From Melioribacteraceae bacterium (GTDB taxonomy: Bacteria > Bacteroidota > Ignavibacteria > Ignavibacteriales > Melioribacteraceae): DNA of 46,246 nt. The position numbers were made by a program, and so were the translations under genes. The notes beneath the pieces are model-generated. The model worked only from the letters and a program-made list of their open reading frames with translations. It was not told the origin of the DNA and made no database searches. Location: assembly GCA_011525875.1 (NCBI GenBank), contig WYBN01000006.1, forward strand, positions 1 to 46,246. The letters run 5' to 3'. This document shows positions 43,771 through 46,246 of this stretch, in pieces. The first letter of the stretch is position 1. Every line of letters starts with the position of its first letter.

Positions 43771-46246
43771 GTCGCGCTCCATGCGAGCGCGTGGATTGAA
43801 ACCCTCTGCGGCCCAGCCTTCCTGAATTGTTTGAAGTCGCGCTCCATGCGAGCGCGTGGATTGAAACGCTGAAAGAATCGTCAACTCGTTTAGATTCAAC
43901 GTCGCGCTCCATGCGAGCGCGTGGATTGAAACGATAATCATGTACGTCAGACAGGCTCTTATTTTGTCGCGCTCCATGCGAGCGCGTGGATTGAAACAGG
44001 CGAGATGTGGGTTTATGATGGCAGTGGGAACGTCGCGCTCCATGCGAGCGCGTGGATTGAAACTACAAATGTAAAAACAAAGATGTATTTCAGACAGGTC
44101 GCGCTCCATGCGAGCGCGTGGATTGAAACGTTTAATGCAGCAATTCTATTTTTCTGCAGCCCTCGTCGCGCTCCATGCGAGCGCGTGGATTGAAACAACT
44201 CTATCTCGAGCCAAGCCGATGGCGTTGCCATGTCGCGCTCCATGCGAGCGCGTGGATTGAAACCGAATTAGAAGTTGATAATTTATTAGTGCGTAAGTCG
44301 CGCTCCATGCGAGCGCGTGGATTGAAACTCTTTATAATCAAGTTTTTTGTCTGCCGTATAATGTCGCGCTCCATGCGAGCGCGTGGATTGAAACAGCAGA
44401 TAGTTAACTGGGGGAAAGAAGCCGTAAAAGTCGCGCTCCATGCGAGCGCGTGGATTGAAACACAAGTTGCAATGGAGCAGGAAGCTGCTCGATTGTCGCG
44501 CTCCATGCGAGCGCGTGGATTGAAACCGTATTAATGCAATGTTATTAACAAGGTCAATATCGTCGCGCTCCATGCGAGCGCGTGGATTGAAACATTATCG
44601 TAATGCCAATTATTGCCAACCCACCACGGGTCGCGCTCCATGCGAGCGCGTGGATTGAAACCCAATATACCGGCTTAATAAGCGTAATATGACACGTCGC
44701 GCTCCATGCGAGCGCGTGGATTGAAACAAGAATTGATATGTCACTTTCTCAATGTTCCGTGGTCGCGCTCCATGCGAGCGCGTGGATTGAAACACGCTAA
44801 AGTATGTAGTGCCTGCGATTAATAAGGTCGCGCTCCATGCGAGCGCGTGGATTGAAACGGGGTCTCTATCGAGTTTAGAAAAAGGCATGACTGGTCGCGC
44901 TCCATGCGAGCGCGTGGATTGAAACGTGTAGTTTGCGATTGTATTTATTGAGAGAATTTGTCGCGCTCCATGCGAGCGCGTGGATTGAAACGTTATTTAC
45001 GATGGCACGTCATTAGTATCGAGCAGTCGCGCTCCATGCGAGCGCGTGGATTGAAACTGTCACAAATTATTTTTTTATTAAAATCTTAAAAGTCGCGCTC
45101 CATGCGAGCGCGTGGATTGAAACGGACTATGTAAACATCTGTTCGAATTGCGGCGAGTCGCGCTCCATGCGAGCGCGTGGATTGAAACATATGCGGCAAT
45201 AAGATATGTGGAGAACAATCCGTCGCGCTCCATGCGAGCGCGTGGATTGAAACAATTCTAACCGCCAATGAGTCGCTTAAATACTGGTCGCGCTCCATGC
45301 GAGCGCGTGGATTGAAACTGTATTCAGTAATTATTTTTAATAACCACGGCAGTCGCGCTCCATGCGAGCGCGTGGATTGAAACTCTCCTTAAAGTCGCAG
45401 GTAAACTGCCAAAATTTGTCGCGCTCCATGCGAGCGCGTGGATTGAAACATCTCCTATTCTCCGGTTGTAGTACATTCTTTTGGTCGCGCTCCATGCGAG
45501 CGCGTGGATTGAAACGGGTTGAATTGCTTTGTTATGTGGACTTTGGCGGGTCGCGCTCCATGCGAGCGCGTGGATTGAAACATAAATAGAGAAGTAAGAC
45601 CGAACCAGAAATTAAGTCGCGCTCCATGCGAGCGCGTGGATTGAAACACGGACGAAAGACTAAGAGACTCGATCAATCACGGTCGCGCTCCATGCGAGCG
45701 CGTGGATTGAAACACGAAAAATGGATGCACCATCAGGACAGTGATGAGGTCGCGCTCCATGCGAGCGCGTGGATTGAAACTATGTAAGGGATTTCAAGAT
45801 TAAGAACTTTTTTATGTCGCGCTCCATGCGAGCGCGTGGATTGAAACGTAAATTCCTAAATTGCTTAAACGTGTTATTGCCGTCGCGCTCCATGCGAGCG
45901 CGTGGATTGAAACTTGGTAAGCCTGAGCCTTGATTAAACGCCAATCAAGTCGCGCTCCATGCGAGCGCGTGGATTGAAACCGATACTGTGCCTGAGGTTA
46001 TTGCGCTGCCACTATGTCGCGCTCCATGCGAGCGCGTGGATTGAAACTAAATCATAAACATAATACCCCGCTGGAATATCGTCGCGCTCCATGCGAGCGC
46101 GTGGATTGAAACATGTTATTGCTGCTTTTATTGGATTAAAATATTTAGTCGCGCTCCATGCGAGCGCGTGGATTGAAACATTACCGAAGATGAAGCCGCA
46201 ACCAAAAAGGCTACGTCGCGCTCCATGCGAGCGCGTGGATTGAAAC
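43771..46246 (+). CRISPR. Type I-C CRISPR array, 38 repeats and 37 spacers, running to the window edge
   Basis: The 32-bp repeat starts GTCGCGCTCC and ends TGGATTGAAAC; arms CGCGCTC and GAGCGCG form a 7-bp stem with a CATGC loop, the classic I-C hairpin. All 38 copies appear identical. Spacers are 33-36 bp. The last repeat ends at the final base of the window without any decay, so the array continues. Several spacers read as open protein frames (spacer 4 GEMWVYDGSGN, spacer 10 QQIVNWGKEAVK, spacer 29 TDERLRDSINH, spacer 30 EKWMHHQDSDE), consistent with phage coding DNA. Repeat-derived open frames with SRSMRARGLK or FNPRARMERD are artefacts. Confidence 0.99.

Noticed and set aside
43726..45676. 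Many open frames on both strands within the array, with repeated SRSMRARGLK or FNPRARMERD text
   Set aside because: They are translations of the CRISPR repeat and spacers, not genes.

Overview
The window looks like a chromosomal segment of an Ignavibacteria-type member of the Bacteroidota/Chlorobiota group. Reasons: TonB-dependent receptors with an N-terminal carboxypeptidase-regulatory-like domain; secreted proteins ending in type IX secretion (T9SS) sorting domains with the YPNPFNP signature or a VVPNPYV variant; PorV/PorQ-type outer-membrane proteins; and a large fused multihaem cytochrome. This assignment is inferred from protein families; no 16S rRNA gene is present.

Layout. 1-620: a tRNA-Asp(GTC) gene followed by a GIY-YIG nuclease gene. 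The tRNA 3' half, its terminator and the first codons of the nuclease are duplicated on the far side of the nuclease, and the second tRNA copy is broken by two hairpins. 788-2831: pfkA and rnhC on the minus strand. 3061-10464: a surface operon of TonB receptor, large T9SS cargo and PorV-like barrel. 10573-13515: a GHL10 glycoside-hydrolase-like T9SS protein. 13830-23859: a second paralogous receptor/cargo/PorV-like set, extended by an IPT/beta-propeller lipoprotein and a propeller protein with carbohydrate-binding-like domains, closed by a strong terminator. 23948-28339: NodU/CmcH-type carbamoyltransferase, SxtJ-like membrane protein, a 52-residue DUF5989-like protein and a convergent SGNH-TPR membrane protein. 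28402-30657: a T9SS-exported phosphodiester glycosidase. 30920-34076: an RsbRD_N-like helical protein and a 16-haem cytochrome c fused to a b-type membrane domain.

34418-46246: a type I-C CRISPR-Cas locus in the order cas5c-cas8c(with cas11c inside)-cas7c-cas3-rhuM-cas4-cas1-cas2-leader-array. The array holds 38 identical 32-bp repeats and 37 spacers of 33-36 bp, and it runs to the window edge. Three things are unusual. (i) cas3 lies after cas7 rather than first, and a 12-codon open frame just before cas5 resembles the first residues of Cas3, as if an ancestral cas3 had been lost there. (ii) A RhuM-family gene sits between the interference and adaptation modules, 8 bp from cas4, with a 12-bp-stem hairpin in front. 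(iii) cas8c carries a strong in-frame internal ribosome-binding site and ATG that would yield a 130-residue Cas11c.

How the genes work together: most of the window encodes cell-surface functions (nutrient capture, T9SS-exported polysaccharide-active proteins, envelope carbamoylation, electron transfer). The right end is a complete adaptive immune locus with all core type I-C genes intact.
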